Assembly (NCBI GenBank): GCA_027488735.1
Contig: JAIYBB010000012.1
Coordinates: 186,001 to 250,000 of the forward strand
Direction: 5' to 3'
DNA: 64,000 nucleotides
DNA from: Comamonadaceae bacterium
Lineage (GTDB): Bacteria > Pseudomonadota > Gammaproteobacteria > Burkholderiales > Burkholderiaceae_C
Shown here: positions 1-8,861 of the stretch, piece by piece
Position numbering within the stretch: position 1 is the first letter of the stretch
Layout of the letters: each line of letters opens with the position of its first letter
Notes under the pieces: generated by a model
What the model saw: only the letters and a program-made list of their open reading frames with translations
Databases searched by the model: none
Told to the model about the DNA's origin: nothing
Made by a program: the position numbers and the translations under genes

Positions 1-87
1 TGGGCTGAGTAGCTGGGCAGCGGATTAATTGCTTGTAGGGCTAAAAAATTTATACGTTTTTTCAAGCGAGTTGCTAGCGCTTAGAAC

Positions 88-120
88 AAAAAAAAGCACT
101 GAGTTCATCAGTGCTTTTTT
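88..120 (-). terminator. Intrinsic terminator after tRNA-Val(CAC)
   Basis: A perfect 7-bp inverted repeat, GCACTGA (96-102) and TCAGTGC (108-114), encloses a 5-base loop. It is flanked by A residues on the left and T residues on the right, so it could work in both directions. Read on the minus strand it follows the CCA end of the tRNA-Val gene by a few bases and ends in eight T, which fits a terminator for that tRNA. Confidence 0.85.
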
Positions 121-124
121 GATC

Positions 125-199
125 TGGTGGGTCGTAGTGGGATCGAACCACTGGCTTCCACCGTGTGAAGGTGGCACTCTACCGCTGAGTTAACGACCC
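125..199 (-). tRNA. tRNA-Val, anticodon CAC
   Basis: The minus strand folds into a full cloverleaf: 7-bp acceptor stem GGGTCGT/ACGACCC with discriminator A, encoded CCA, a D-arm, an anticodon stem CCACC/GGTGG around the loop TTCACAC (anticodon CAC, valine codon GUG) and a T-arm with the usual TTCGATC loop. The 3' CCA is encoded. A terminator lies just downstream. No convincing promoter could be picked in the AT-rich DNA upstream. Confidence 0.95.
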
Positions 200-462
200 A
201 GATTCTTAACTGCTTGCTACTTTGACGCACCAAGCTTTTTGCTCTGCTACTTCAGTGACTTAACTATCACCGCCACATTCAAAACTACCTACTTTTTTGT
301 ACCCAAAATCTAAGAAAAGACTTAAAAAAATCTATGACGAGTAGTATAGTCGGACTTTACTACTTTTTTCTTCTTAAATCACTTTAACTTTACGTTGCAA
401 GTGCTTGAATTTAAAAAGAAATTTCTCAATTTTTTTGACACAAAAAACTCGGCAATTAAGCA
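200..462. other. AT-rich non-coding gap
   Basis: No credible gene is seen on either strand between the tRNA-Val gene and the tRNA fragment. The stretch is AT-rich with several poly-A/T runs. A TATACT hexamer on the minus strand (343-348) could be a -10 box for the tRNA, but it has no recognisable -35 partner and would imply a leader well over 100 bases long. Confidence 0.6.
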
Positions 463-532
463 GTGTGAAGGCGATGCTCTACCACTGAGCTAACCACGCA
501 ATAAATCCGTAAGCCGCATATTTTGACACAAA
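433..532. repeat. 12-bp direct repeat flanking the tRNA fragment
   Basis: The identical 12-mer TTTTGACACAAA occurs at 433-444 and 521-532, one copy on each side of the half tRNA. The copies are 88 bases apart. This could be a scar of a past insertion or deletion, or chance in AT-rich DNA. No transposase or integrase gene is present nearby. Confidence 0.4.
463..499 (-). pseudogene. 5' half of a second tRNA-Val(CAC), truncated at the anticodon loop
   Basis: Read on the minus strand, this segment is a normal tRNA 5' half: acceptor strand GCGTGGT, D-arm TAGCTCAGTGGTAGAGC, the 5' anticodon strand TCGCC and the whole loop TTCACAC with anticodon CAC. The matching 3' anticodon strand GGCGA is replaced by unrelated bases, and no T-arm or acceptor 3' strand follows. 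It resembles other bacterial valine tRNAs more than it resembles the intact tRNA-Val at 125-199, so it is not a simple recent copy of that gene. It cannot form a tRNA. Confidence 0.8.
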
Positions 533-578
533 TCCCGCTGCAACTAGAACGCAGGGCACCCGCGCTGCGGTTTGAAAT

Positions 579-1295
579 TCAAGCAACTGACTGATCAGCC
601 GCTTGCCGCCAGACGGTTTTGCCGTTGCTGGCTTTGTCAATTTCATCCAGCAATTTTTCATGCGCAGCCATTTCCTCAGCAGTTGCGCGAATCACCGGCA
701 GTTTGAAAGCGCTGTAGTCCATGCGTACTTGGTCTGTGCCATTGTTTGCGGCCTCATCTGCGTCTATCAATAGCGCGTCTTGGCCACGGGTTAAATGGAT
801 ATACACATCAGCCAATAATTCTGCATCCAACAAACCTCCGTGAAACTTGCGTGCAGCATTACTTACCCCCAACCGTTCGCACAATGCATCCAGTGAATTG
901 CGTTTGCCCGGGTACAACTCTTTGGCCATTGCCAAGGTATCCAGCACATTTTTCACATGCTCTTTGAACGCAGGTTTTTTGGTACGCGCCAATTCGGCAT
1001 TCAAAAAACCAACATCAAACGGGGCGTTATGAATGATGATTTCTGCATCCTTCACAAAGGCCAGAAACTCTTCGGCAACATTAGAAAAAAGAGGTTTGTC
1101 TTGTAAAAATTCATTGCTGATGCCATGCACTTTGATGGCGTCTTCATGGATATCACGCTGAGGGTTTAGGTAGCAATGGAAAGTGTTGCCGGTCAACTTG
1201 CGGTGGAGCAATTCCACACAACCGATTTCAATAATTCGGTCGCCTGCCTCGGGTGACAAACCAGTGGTTTCTGTGTCTAAAACAATTTGACGCAT
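579..1295 (-). CDS. dnaQ: DNA polymerase III epsilon subunit, 3'-5' proofreading exonuclease
   Basis: 238 residues, the family's usual length. DnaQ removes misincorporated nucleotides for the replicative polymerase core. The DEDDh exonuclease motifs are complete: Exo I with D7 and E9 (LDTETTG), Exo II with D94 (HNAPFD, 89-94) and Exo III with H152 and D157 (HGGLLDAE). The C-terminal tail is the region that binds the alpha subunit. The ATG lies 5 bases after the fdx stop, so dnaQ is the last gene of the isc transcription unit. A weak GC-rich hairpin without a T-run (550-569) follows the stop; I see no better terminator. Confidence 0.95.
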   Translation of the reverse strand: MRQIVLDTETTGLSPEAGDRIIEIGCVELLHRKLTGNTFHCYLNPQRDIHEDAIKVHGISNEFLQDKPLFSNVAEEFLAFVKDAEIIIHNAPFDVGFLNAELARTKKPAFKEHVKNVLDTLAMAKELYPGKRNSLDALCERLGVSNAARKFHGGLLDAELLADVYIHLTRGQDALLIDADEAANNGTDQVRMDYSAFKLPVIRATAEEMAAHEKLLDEIDKASNGKTVWRQAADQSVA

Positions 1296-1300
1296 ATTGC

Positions 1301-1639
1301 TTAATGGTTTTCTTTGGCGTGGTTGATGGTGTAGCGCGGAATCTCAATCACCAAGTCTTGCTGCGCGACCAGCGCCTGACAACCCAGACGCGAATTCGGC
1401 TCCAAGCCCCAAGCCTTGTCCAGCAAATCTTCTTCCTCTTCCAATGCTTCGTTCAAACTGGCCATGCCCTGGCGCACGATGACGTGGCAGGTGGTGCAAG
1501 CGCAGCTCATGTCGCAGGCGTGCTCGATGTTGATGCCGTTGTCCAGCAAAGCCTCGCAAATGCTGTTGCCCGGCAAGGTTTGAATCTCTTTGCCTTCAGG
1601 ACAAAGTTCGACGTGCGGAAGAATTTTGATGGTTGTCAT
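1301..1639 (-). CDS. fdx: [2Fe-2S] ferredoxin of the ISC system
   Basis: 112 residues. Adrenodoxin-type ferredoxin that supplies electrons for Fe-S cluster assembly on IscU. On the 112-residue numbering the cluster ligands are C42, C48, C51 and C87 in the C-x5-C-x2-C pattern plus a distal Cys; C46 is an extra cysteine. The reading frame also opens with a GTG three bases upstream, but the ATG that overlaps the hscA stop as TGATG is the better start. It is the last dedicated isc gene and is followed by dnaQ. Confidence 0.95.
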   Translation of the reverse strand: MTTIKILPHVELCPEGKEIQTLPGNSICEALLDNGINIEHACDMSCACTTCHVIVRQGMASLNEALEEEEDLLDKAWGLEPNSRLGCQALVAQQDLVIEIPRYTINHAKENH

Positions 1640-3495
1640 CACATGGCCCCAATGTGTTTACCGGCCAGCGCTTTGCGTATGCCGTCGTTCATGCGGGCAG
1701 CGGCAAAGGCTTCGGTGCCTTTGGCCAATGCGTCTGTAGCCGCTTCAATCGTTGCCGGTGTGTCCAGCGTTTTCGCAGCCAGCACCTCTGCCATCAATGC
1801 GCGAATGGCTGCCGCCTCTTCAGTGGTCAGCAAATGTTCGTCTGCGTTCAACGCGCTTTGCGCGGCCAACCACATGCGGTCGGCCTCCAACCTGGCTTCT
1901 GCCAGACTGCGAGCGTTTTTGTCGAACTCGGCGGTATGGAAACTGTCTTGCAACATGGCGGCAATCTGATCATCCGACAAACCGTAGCTGGGCTTGACAT
2001 CGATACGCGCTTTCACGCCGCTGTTGGTTTCAATCGCGTCGACACTCAGCAAGCCATCTGCATCGACAGTGAAAGTGACGCGAATGCGCGCCGCGCCTGC
2101 GGCCATGGGCGGAATGCCGCGCAACTCGAAGCGCGCGAGGCTGCGGCAATCGACCACCAAATCGCGCTCGCCTTGCAGCACATGCAAAGCCAATGCGGTT
2201 TGACCGTCTTGGTAAGTGGTGAAGTCCTGCGCCATGGCGGTAGGAATGGTTTGGTTGCGCGGCACGATGCGCTCGACCAAACCGCCCATGGTCTCTATGC
2301 CCAGCGACAAGGGAATGACATCGAGTAAAAGCAATTCACCGTCCGGATTGTTGCCGCTGAGTTGATTGGCTTGTATGGCCGCACCCAAGGCCACCACTTC
2401 ATCTGGGTTGACGTTGTTCAAGGGTTGGCATTGCAACAGTTCGCCTACTGCTGTTTGCACATGCGGCATGCGGGTAGAGCCGCCAACCATGACCACACCT
2501 TGTATGTCAGTGGGCTGCAGATTGGCATCACGCAATGCTTTTTTGACTGCTTGCAAGGTTTTTTTCGTCAGATGTTGAACTGCCAACTCAAACTCTTCAC
2601 GGCCGACCATATGTGACAGCAAACCGTCACTCAGCATGACCTCAAACAATTGAGAGTGTTCTTTGGACAATGCCTGCTTGCAAGAACGCGCTTGTGTCAA
2701 TACATGGGAGGTGTCTTCGTCGGTTCCCCACGAACGGCCGGCGGCTTTGAGCACCCATTCGGCCAATGCTCGGTCATAGTCATCGCCGCCCAAAGCGGAA
2801 TCTCCGCCGGTGGCCATGACTTCAAATACGCCTTTGCTCAAACGAAGAATCGACACGTCAAAGGTGCCGCCTCCAAGGTCGTAGACCGCGTAAATACCTT
2901 CACTGTCGTTGTCCAAACCATAAGCAATAGCAGCGGCGGTGGGCTCGTTGATCAAGCGCAGCACATTCAATCCGGCCATTTGCGCTGCATCTTTGGTGGC
3001 TTGCCTTTGTGCGTCGTCAAAATACGCAGGCACTGTGATCACCGCACCGTAAATATCGTCGTTAAAAGTGTCTTCAGCGCGCTGCCTGAGCGTTGCCAAA
3101 ATTTCAGCACTGACCTGCACAGGCGAAATATCACCCTCGCAAGTTTTAAGTTGCAGCATGCCGGGTGTGTCTACAAACTCGAATGGAAAATTGTCTGGGT
3201 GGGCGATGTCAGACAGAGAACGACCCATGAAGCGTTTGACAGAAACAATCGTATTGCGCGGATCTTGCGACTGAGTCGCCAGAGCATCATGCCCGATCAT
3301 GCGTTTTGCGCCACCCAAATAGCGCACCACAGAAGGCAATATGGCTCTGCCCTGCTCATCAGGGAGGCATTCGGCGACACCGTTGCGCACACTGGCCACC
3401 AGCGAATGCGTGGTGCCCAAATCGATACCTATGGCAATGCGTCTGGCATGAGGATCGGGCGCTTGCCCAGGTTCGGAAATTTGCAACAAAGCCAT
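1639..3495 (-). CDS. hscA: Fe-S assembly Hsp70 chaperone HscA
   Basis: 618 residues. Specialised Hsp70 that binds the LPPVK loop of IscU and, with HscB, drives cluster transfer to target proteins. The nucleotide-binding domain shows phosphate-1 IDLGTTHS (24-31), phosphate-2 [10 protein letters not shown] (204-213) and the adenosine motif [10 protein letters not shown] (335-344). The substrate-binding domain begins near [10 protein letters not shown] (392-401), and a shorter helical lid follows. It lies 15 bases after hscB, and its stop overlaps the fdx start. Confidence 0.96.
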   Translation of the reverse strand: MALLQISEPGQAPDPHARRIAIGIDLGTTHSLVASVRNGVAECLPDEQGRAILPSVVRYLGGAKRMIGHDALATQSQDPRNTIVSVKRFMGRSLSDIAHPDNFPFEFVDTPGMLQLKTCEGDISPVQVSAEILATLRQRAEDTFNDDIYGAVITVPAYFDDAQRQATKDAAQMAGLNVLRLINEPTAAAIAYGLDNDSEGIYAVYDLGGGTFDVSILRLSKGVFEVMATGGDSALGGDDYDRALAEWVLKAAGRSWGTDEDTSHVLTQARSCKQALSKEHSQLFEVMLSDGLLSHMVGREEFELAVQHLTKKTLQAVKKALRDANLQPTDIQGVVMVGGSTRMPHVQTAVGELLQCQPLNNVNPDEVVALGAAIQANQLSGNNPDGELLLLDVIPLSLGIETMGGLVERIVPRNQTIPTAMAQDFTTYQDGQTALALHVLQGERDLVVDCRSLARFELRGIPPMAAGAARIRVTFTVDADGLLSVDAIETNSGVKARIDVKPSYGLSDDQIAAMLQDSFHTAEFDKNARSLAEARLEADRMWLAAQSALNADEHLLTTEEAAAIRALMAEVLAAKTLDTPATIEAATDALAKGTEAFAAARMNDGIRKALAGKHIGAM

Positions 3496-3510
3496 GTGCG
3501 GGGAATCTTT

Positions 3511-4062
3511 TTAGTTGTTGTCTAAGCGCTCAAAGCGGTTGTCAAGGTCATGCTCAAAACGTTCAATGAACATCAATGCCCGCACGGTTTGTGCGGCCTG
3601 CGCCCAATCCTGTTGCTGGTCTAGCGTGTCGGCACATTGTTGCAGAAGCTTTTGCTTCTCAAGGGCCATTTGCTGCTGCAGTGCTTCTATGGCAACCGAG
3701 TCAGTGGCCTCGTCGAGGTCTTCGCGCCATTGCATTTGTTGCATCAAAAAAGCGGCCGGCATGGCGGTGTTGTCTTCGGCACGAATAGGTGCACCATGGA
3801 GTTCACACAAATACGCCGCGCGGCGCAACGGGTTTTTCAATCGTTGGTAGGCTTCATTCACCCGCACCGACCACTGCATGGCCAAGCGTTTATCGGCTGC
3901 GCCTTGCGAGGAAAAAAAGTCGGGATGCACTTGTTTTTGCAATTGCTTCCATTGCAGTTCAAGTTGAGAGGGATCCAGTTGAAAACGAGGCGGTAAGCCG
4001 AACAATTCAAAGTCGCTGCTGGCCAGTGTCAGCGCACCTGAAACCACCCCGCTGCTCACCAT
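3511..4062 (-). CDS. hscB: Fe-S assembly J-domain co-chaperone HscB
   Basis: 183 residues. J-protein that brings IscU to HscA and stimulates its ATPase. The J-domain carries HPD at 46-48 (QVHPDFF), followed by the C-terminal three-helix IscU-binding domain with the typical alternation of Gln, Leu and Glu. The ATG overlaps the iscA stop as TGATG; a TTG one codon upstream is less likely. It sits in the normal iscA-hscB-hscA order. Confidence 0.94.
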   Translation of the reverse strand: MVSSGVVSGALTLASSDFELFGLPPRFQLDPSQLELQWKQLQKQVHPDFFSSQGAADKRLAMQWSVRVNEAYQRLKNPLRRAAYLCELHGAPIRAEDNTAMPAAFLMQQMQWREDLDEATDSVAIEALQQQMALEKQKLLQQCADTLDQQQDWAQAAQTVRALMFIERFEHDLDNRFERLDNN

Positions 4063-4385
4063 CAAACCCGAAAAGATTCACCGCAGCCGCAACGGTCACG
4101 TTCGTTGGGATTATTGAACTTGAAACCTTCGTTCAAGCCTTCGCGCACGAAGTCGAGTTCGGTGCCTTCCAGATAAGGCAGGCTCTTAGGATCAATCAAA
4201 ATTTTCAAACCATGGGCTTCGAACACCACATCTTCTGTCGCGAGTTCGTCCACGTATTCGAGCTTGTAAGCCAGCCCTGAACAACCGGTGGTCTTTACAC
4301 CCAAACGCACCCCCACACCCTTGCCGCGTTTGCTGAGGTAGCGGTTCACGTGCCGTGCTGCGGCTTCGGTCATGGAGACTGACAT
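4062..4385 (-). CDS. iscA: A-type Fe-S carrier IscA
   Basis: 107 residues, matching the family. A-type carrier that passes clusters or iron to apoproteins. The three conserved cysteines are C35 (TTGCSG), C99 and C101 (RCGCGESF near the C-terminus). The open frame runs further upstream inside iscU, but the start at [10 protein letters not shown] gives the normal size and lies one base after the iscU stop. Its stop overlaps the hscB start. Confidence 0.95.
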   Translation of the reverse strand: MSVSMTEAAARHVNRYLSKRGKGVGVRLGVKTTGCSGLAYKLEYVDELATEDVVFEAHGLKILIDPKSLPYLEGTELDFVREGLNEGFKFNNPNERDRCGCGESFRV

Positions 4386-4386
4386 A

Positions 4387-4773
4387 TCAGTGGGCGTGTT
4401 TCTTTTTGTAATCGTCGACCGCTGCCTTGATGGCGTCTTCGGCCAAGATGGAGCAATGGATTTTGACCGGTGGGAGCGCAAGCTCTTGGGCGATTTCGCT
4501 GTTCTTGAGCGAAGCTGCTTCGTCCAAAGTTTTGCCCTTGACCCATTCGGTAACCAAAGATGAAGAAGCGATGGCTGAACCGCAACCATAGGTTTTGAAA
4601 CGCGCGTCTTCGATGATGCCAGTGACGGGGTTGACCTTGATTTGCAGCTTCATCACGTCGCCGCAAGCCGGTGCACCGACCATGCCAGTGCCGACTGAAT
4701 CGTCGCCCTTTTCAAACGAACCAACGTTGCGTGGGTTTTCGTAATGGTCGATCACTTTTTCTGAGTAAGCCAT
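4387..4773 (-). CDS. iscU: Fe-S cluster scaffold IscU
   Basis: 128 residues. Scaffold on which IscS-derived sulfur and iron form [2Fe-2S] clusters. Conserved C37 and D39 (APACGD), C64 (YGCGSA), H106 and C107 (KIHCSIL) are all present, as is LPPVK (100-104), the HscA recognition loop. It lies 9 bases after iscS, with a purine-rich ribosome site (GGAAAA) before the ATG. Confidence 0.97.
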   Translation of the reverse strand: MAYSEKVIDHYENPRNVGSFEKGDDSVGTGMVGAPACGDVMKLQIKVNPVTGIIEDARFKTYGCGSAIASSSLVTEWVKGKTLDEAASLKNSEIAQELALPPVKIHCSILAEDAIKAAVDDYKKKHAH

Positions 4774-4782
4774 ATTTTTCCT

Positions 4783-6003
4783 TTAGTGGGCAGCCCATTG
4801 GATGGTGCTGATGTCTATGCCTTCTTTGTACATATCCCACAGCGGGCTGAGGTCGCGCAATTTGCTGACGTTCAGTCTGATGGTGGAGATGGCATAGTCG
4901 ATTTCTTCTTCGGTGGAAAAACGTCCCACGGTCATACGCAAACTGCTGTGCGCCAATTCGTCGCTACGACCCAGTGCACGCAATACATAGCTGGGCTCTA
5001 AGCTGGCCGAAGTGCAAGCCGAACCGGATGACACCGCCAAGCCTTTGATACCCATGATGAGTGACTCGCCTTCGACATAGTTGAAGCTGATGTTCAGGTT
5101 GTGAGGCACACGCTGTGTCAGGTGACCGTTGATGAACACTTGATCAATGTCTTTCAAGCCGTTGAGCAAGCGCTGCGACAAATGTTTGGCTTTGGCAATG
5201 TCTTGCGCCATTTCCAGCTTGGCGATACGGAACGCCTCACCCATACCGACGCATTGGTGGGTAGGCAAGGTGCCGCTGCGCATGCCGCGCTCGTGACCGC
5301 CGCCGTGCATTTGCGCTTCCAAGCGCACACGTGGTTTGCGACGCACATACAACGCGCCAATGCCCTTGGGGCCGTAGGTTTTGTGAGAGGCCAGGCTCAT
5401 CAAATCGACCGGTAAATCGGCCATATTGATATCTACCTTACCGGTGGACTGCGCAGCGTCGACATGAAAAATAATGCCTTTTTCACGACACATATTGCCA
5501 ATGGTGACGATGTCTTGAATGACGCCGATTTCATTGTTCACGTGCATGACGCTGATGAGCGATGTGTCCGGGCGGATGGCGTCTTTCAATTTGTTGAGAT
5601 CGAGCAAGCCGTCTTCCTGCACATCCAAGTAAGTGACTTCAAAGCCCTGGCGCTCAAGTTCACGCATGGTGTCAAGCACAGCTTTGTGCTCAGTTTTCAC
5701 CGTGATCAGATGCTTGCCCTTGGTTTTGTAAAACTGTGCGGCACCTTTGATAGCCAAATTGTTGGACTCGGTAGCACCCGAGGTCCAGACGATTTCACGA
5801 GGATCGGCGCCGATCAGGTCAGCCACTTGTACGCGCGCCTTTTCAACCGCTTCTTCCGCTTCCCAACCCCAAGCGTGACTGCGTGAAGCCGGGTTGCCGT
5901 AGTGCTCGCGCAACCAAGGAATCATGGCGTCAACCACGCGATCGTCACAAGGGTTGGTGGATGCGTAATCGAGGTAAATCGGGAAATGAGGCGTCATGTC
6001 CAT
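4783..6003 (-). CDS. iscS: Cysteine desulfurase IscS
   Basis: 406 residues. PLP enzyme that converts cysteine to alanine and delivers persulfide sulfur to IscU and to tRNA thiolation. PLP lysine K208 lies in [10 protein letters not shown]106 sits in KTEHKAV, and the mobile-loop cysteine C330 lies in [10 protein letters not shown]. Spacing matches E. coli IscS with two extra N-terminal residues. A second in-frame ATG (MTPHFP) two codons in is an equally good start. It follows iscR by 6 bases. Confidence 0.97.
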   Translation of the reverse strand: MDMTPHFPIYLDYASTNPCDDRVVDAMIPWLREHYGNPASRSHAWGWEAEEAVEKARVQVADLIGADPREIVWTSGATESNNLAIKGAAQFYKTKGKHLITVKTEHKAVLDTMRELERQGFEVTYLDVQEDGLLDLNKLKDAIRPDTSLISVMHVNNEIGVIQDIVTIGNMCREKGIIFHVDAAQSTGKVDINMADLPVDLMSLASHKTYGPKGIGALYVRRKPRVRLEAQMHGGGHERGMRSGTLPTHQCVGMGEAFRIAKLEMAQDIAKAKHLSQRLLNGLKDIDQVFINGHLTQRVPHNLNISFNYVEGESLIMGIKGLAVSSGSACTSASLEPSYVLRALGRSDELAHSSLRMTVGRFSTEEEIDYAISTIRLNVSKLRDLSPLWDMYKEGIDISTIQWAAH

Positions 6004-6009
6004 GCTGAA

Positions 6010-6546
6010 TCAGCCTTTGCTGAATACGTTACCCAAGGCAAACACAGAATTAGGCGCGTTGACTCGAATGGGCTTGACCACAGGGGCTGAGGTGATGGCA
6101 CGTTTGACAGAGGGCTTGTCTTCGATCAGTAAGCCTTTAGCCAACTGGTCGTCCACCAGTTTTTGCAAATTGACCGAGTTAAGGAAGTCAATCATGCGCT
6201 GGTTAAGTGATGTCCACAATTCGTGGGTCATGCAACGGCCAGTTTCGCCCATGCAATTTTCTTTGCCGGCACAGTGGGTTGCATCGATAGGCTCATCCAC
6301 AGACAGGATGATGTCAGCCACGGAGATTTCAGTCGCCTTACGACCTAGGGTATACCCGCCGCCTGGACCACGAGTGGACTCGACCAAGCTGTGACGGCGA
6401 AGTTTGCCGAACAATTGCTCGAGGTAAGAGAGGGAGATTTGCTGGCGCTGGCTGATGGCGGCCAAGGTGACAGGCCCATTGTTCTGGCGCAAAGCCAAGT
6501 CAATCATGGCGGTAACAGCGAAACGGCCTTTGGTGGTGAGACGCAT
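6010..6546 (-). CDS. iscR: Rrf2-family Fe-S sensing regulator IscR
   Basis: 178 residues. IscR represses the isc operon when it carries a [2Fe-2S] cluster and so balances cluster supply and demand. The N-terminal winged helix begins MRLTTKGRFAV and includes the wing RGPGGGYTLGR. Cluster ligands are C92, C98, C105 and probably H108 (C-x5-C-x6-C-x2-H); E. coli has one residue fewer between the second and third Cys. A long C-terminal tail after residue 140 is typical of betaproteobacteria. The ATG has a strong ribosome site (AAGGAG), and an IscR operator overlaps the promoter. Confidence 0.96.
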   Translation of the reverse strand: MRLTTKGRFAVTAMIDLALRQNNGPVTLAAISQRQQISLSYLEQLFGKLRRHSLVESTRGPGGGYTLGRKATEISVADIILSVDEPIDATHCAGKENCMGETGRCMTHELWTSLNQRMIDFLNSVNLQKLVDDQLAKGLLIEDKPSVKRAITSAPVVKPIRVNAPNSVFALGNVFSKG

Positions 6547-6557
6547 AAAAACTCCTT

Positions 6558-6590
6558 ATAGAAATTTTGTCGACTGGATTAGTCAACTAT
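6558..6590 (-). promoter_or_regulatory. iscR promoter with type 1 IscR binding site
   Basis: On the minus strand the 25-bp segment 6566-6590 matches the known type 1 IscR site, with half-sites ATAGTTGACT and AGTCGACAAA around AATCC. The first half-site contains the -35 box TTGACT (6581-6586). A 17-base spacer leads to TTCTAT (6558-6563) as the -10. Bound IscR would block RNA polymerase, giving the classic autorepression of the isc operon. The match to the published consensus is from memory. Confidence 0.8.
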
Positions 6591-6595
6591 AACAC

Positions 6596-6620
6596 AAAGC
6601 CAAACAAATTAGTCGGGTAA
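6596..6620 (-). promoter_or_regulatory. Possible second, degenerate IscR site
   Basis: TTACCCGACTAAT on the minus strand fits one half of the type 1 IscR consensus well, but the partner half is poor. It lies directly upstream of the better site. In E. coli several IscR sites precede iscR, so an auxiliary site is plausible. This is inference only. Confidence 0.35.
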
Positions 6621-6640
6621 TAGCCCTAGCAAGTCTGGCA

Positions 6641-8731
6641 CTACACCATATCTTGGGGTGTGGCACCAAAGGTCAAGGCGCGCAAGCGGCCCAATTGATC
6701 GCGGGTGGCTGCAGCCTGCTCAAATTCTAAATTTCGGGCGTGTTCCATCATTTGTTTTTCCATGCGCTTGATTTCTTTGGCGACATCTTTTTCGCTCATA
6801 TCCTGCAAACGCGCTTGCTCTAGCTCCATGCGCATGGATTCTTTGTCGGATTTGTCGCTATACACCCCATCTATCAAATCGCGTATGCCCTTGACCACGC
6901 CGCGCGGCGTGATGCCGTTTTCCAAATTGAAAGCGATTTGTTTGTTGCGACGGCGTTCGGTTTCGCCGATGGCACGCTCCATCGAATTTGTCATCCGATC
7001 TGCATAAAGAATGGCACGGCCTTCTAAGTTGCGGGCCGCCCGGCCAATGGTTTGTATCAAGCTGCGCTCAGAGCGCAAAAAACCTTCTTTGTCGGCGTCC
7101 AAAATAGCTACCAAAGACACCTCGGGCAAGTCCAAACCCTCGCGCAGCAAGTTGATACCCACCAGCACATCGAACACACCTAAGCGCAAATCGCGCAGAA
7201 TTTCCACTCGCTCAACCGTGTCGATATCGCTGTGCAAATAACGCACTTTGACACCGTTGTCTGTCAAATAATCTGTCAATTGCTCGGCCATGCGCTTGGT
7301 CAAAGTGGTGATTAAAACGCGCTCGCTTTTGTCGGTGCGAATACGGATTTCCTGCAACACGTCATCCACTTGGTTGGTGGCCGGGCGAACTTCCACCTCC
7401 GGATCGACCAGACCCGTGGGCCGCACCACTTGCTCGACCACTTGGCCGGAATGCGTTTTTTCATAGTCGGATGGCGTGGCGGACACAAACACCAATTGAC
7501 GCATGCGGCGCTCGAACTCTTCGAGCTTCAAGGGCCGGTTGTCCAAGGCACTGGGCAAGCGAAAACCATATTCAACCAAAGTGGTTTTGCGTGCCCTGTC
7601 TCCGTTGTACATGCCCGAAAACTGACCCATCAGCACATGGCTTTCGTCAAAAAACATCAGGGCGTCTTTGGGCAAATAGTCGGTCAGTGTGCTCGGCGGC
7701 TCGCCCGGCGCCGCGCCGGACAAATGCCGAGTGTAGTTTTCAATACCTTTGCAGTGACCGATTTCACTCAACATTTCCAAATCAAAACGGGTTCGCTGCT
7801 CGAGCCTTTGCGCTTCGACCAGTTTGCCCATGCCGACCAGCTCTTTCAGGCGATCGCTCAACTCCAGCTTGATGGTTTCCACAGCCGCCAACACCTTGTC
7901 GCGCGGCGTCACATAGTGGCTGGATGGGTACACCGTGAAGCGCGGGATTTTTTGAATCACGCGCCCGGTCAGTGGGTCGAGCAATTGCAGGCTTTCAATC
8001 TCGTCATCAAACAGTTCAATGCGAATCGCCAATTCGCTGTGCTCAGCAGGAAACACATCGATGGTGTCGCCGCGCACACGGAAACGCCCACGCGAAAAAT
8101 CCATGTCATTGCGCTCGTACTGCATGCGCACCAACTGCGCAATGATGTCGCGCTGGCCCGGCTTATCGCCTACGCGCAAGGTCATCACCATCTGGTGGTA
8201 ACTCTCAGGCTCACCAATACCGTAAATGGCCGACACGGTGGCCACGATGATCACATCGCGACGCTCGAGCAAACTTTTGGTGCAGGACAAACGCATTTGC
8301 TCTATGTGCTCGTTGATGGCGCTGTCTTTTTCAATGAACAAATCGCGCTGCGGCACATACGCCTCGGGTTGGTAGTAGTCGTAATAACTGACGAAATACT
8401 CGACCGCGTTTTTAGGGAAAAACTCGCGAAACTCGCTGTAGAGCTGCGCGGCCAGGGTTTTGTTTGGCGCATAAATGATGGCCGGTCTGCCCATTTGCGC
8501 GATCACATTCGCCATGGTGAATGTTTTGCCTGAGCCCGTCACGCCCAATAGGGTTTGGAACATTTCACCATCGCGAATGCCTTCGACCAGTTGGGTAATG
8601 GCAACCGGTTGGTCCCCGGCAGGCGGATAGGGTTGAAACAATTCAAACGGAGAACCGGCATAGGTTTTCCACTCGCCCGGTGCGGGCGTGGCTATGGTTG
8701 GTGCTTCGGTGATGGTTAGGGGACTGCTCAT
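6641..8731 (-). CDS. uvrB: Excinuclease ABC subunit B
   Basis: 696 residues. Damage-verification helicase of nucleotide excision repair; it takes over from UvrA and recruits UvrC. Walker A is GVTGSGKT (63-70), the beta-hairpin region [12 protein letters not shown] follows, then the DESH box ([10 protein letters not shown]), helicase motifs V and VI ([22 protein letters not shown]) and a C-terminal UVR motif ([19 protein letters not shown]). I chose the ATG giving [10 protein letters not shown], because the 12 residues upstream are atypical. It is divergent from the aminotransferase gene. Confidence 0.96.
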   Translation of the reverse strand: MSSPLTITEAPTIATPAPGEWKTYAGSPFELFQPYPPAGDQPVAITQLVEGIRDGEMFQTLLGVTGSGKTFTMANVIAQMGRPAIIYAPNKTLAAQLYSEFREFFPKNAVEYFVSYYDYYQPEAYVPQRDLFIEKDSAINEHIEQMRLSCTKSLLERRDVIIVATVSAIYGIGEPESYHQMVMTLRVGDKPGQRDIIAQLVRMQYERNDMDFSRGRFRVRGDTIDVFPAEHSELAIRIELFDDEIESLQLLDPLTGRVIQKIPRFTVYPSSHYVTPRDKVLAAVETIKLELSDRLKELVGMGKLVEAQRLEQRTRFDLEMLSEIGHCKGIENYTRHLSGAAPGEPPSTLTDYLPKDALMFFDESHVLMGQFSGMYNGDRARKTTLVEYGFRLPSALDNRPLKLEEFERRMRQLVFVSATPSDYEKTHSGQVVEQVVRPTGLVDPEVEVRPATNQVDDVLQEIRIRTDKSERVLITTLTKRMAEQLTDYLTDNGVKVRYLHSDIDTVERVEILRDLRLGVFDVLVGINLLREGLDLPEVSLVAILDADKEGFLRSERSLIQTIGRAARNLEGRAILYADRMTNSMERAIGETERRRNKQIAFNLENGITPRGVVKGIRDLIDGVYSDKSDKESMRMELEQARLQDMSEKDVAKEIKRMEKQMMEHARNLEFEQAAATRDQLGRLRALTFGATPQDMV

Positions 8732-8861
8732 GCACACACTCGTAGGTTGTCTGACTGGCAAATGCAAGCCGTTAAAATCATTGCCAAACCGCTAAGCCTA
8801 ACGCAGTCTGCGCTGTTTTTCCCGCTGCTCGCTTTTCCCCCCTTTATTCCAAGGACACACC

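Noticed and set aside
479..661. 60-codon minus-strand frame across the tRNA fragment and the dnaQ end
   Set aside because: It overlaps dnaQ in another frame and the half tRNA, and its product has no protein-like features.
7370..8533. 387-codon plus-strand frame opposite uvrB
   Set aside because: It lies wholly antisense to uvrB, whose motifs are intact; the composition is a shadow of uvrB codon use.
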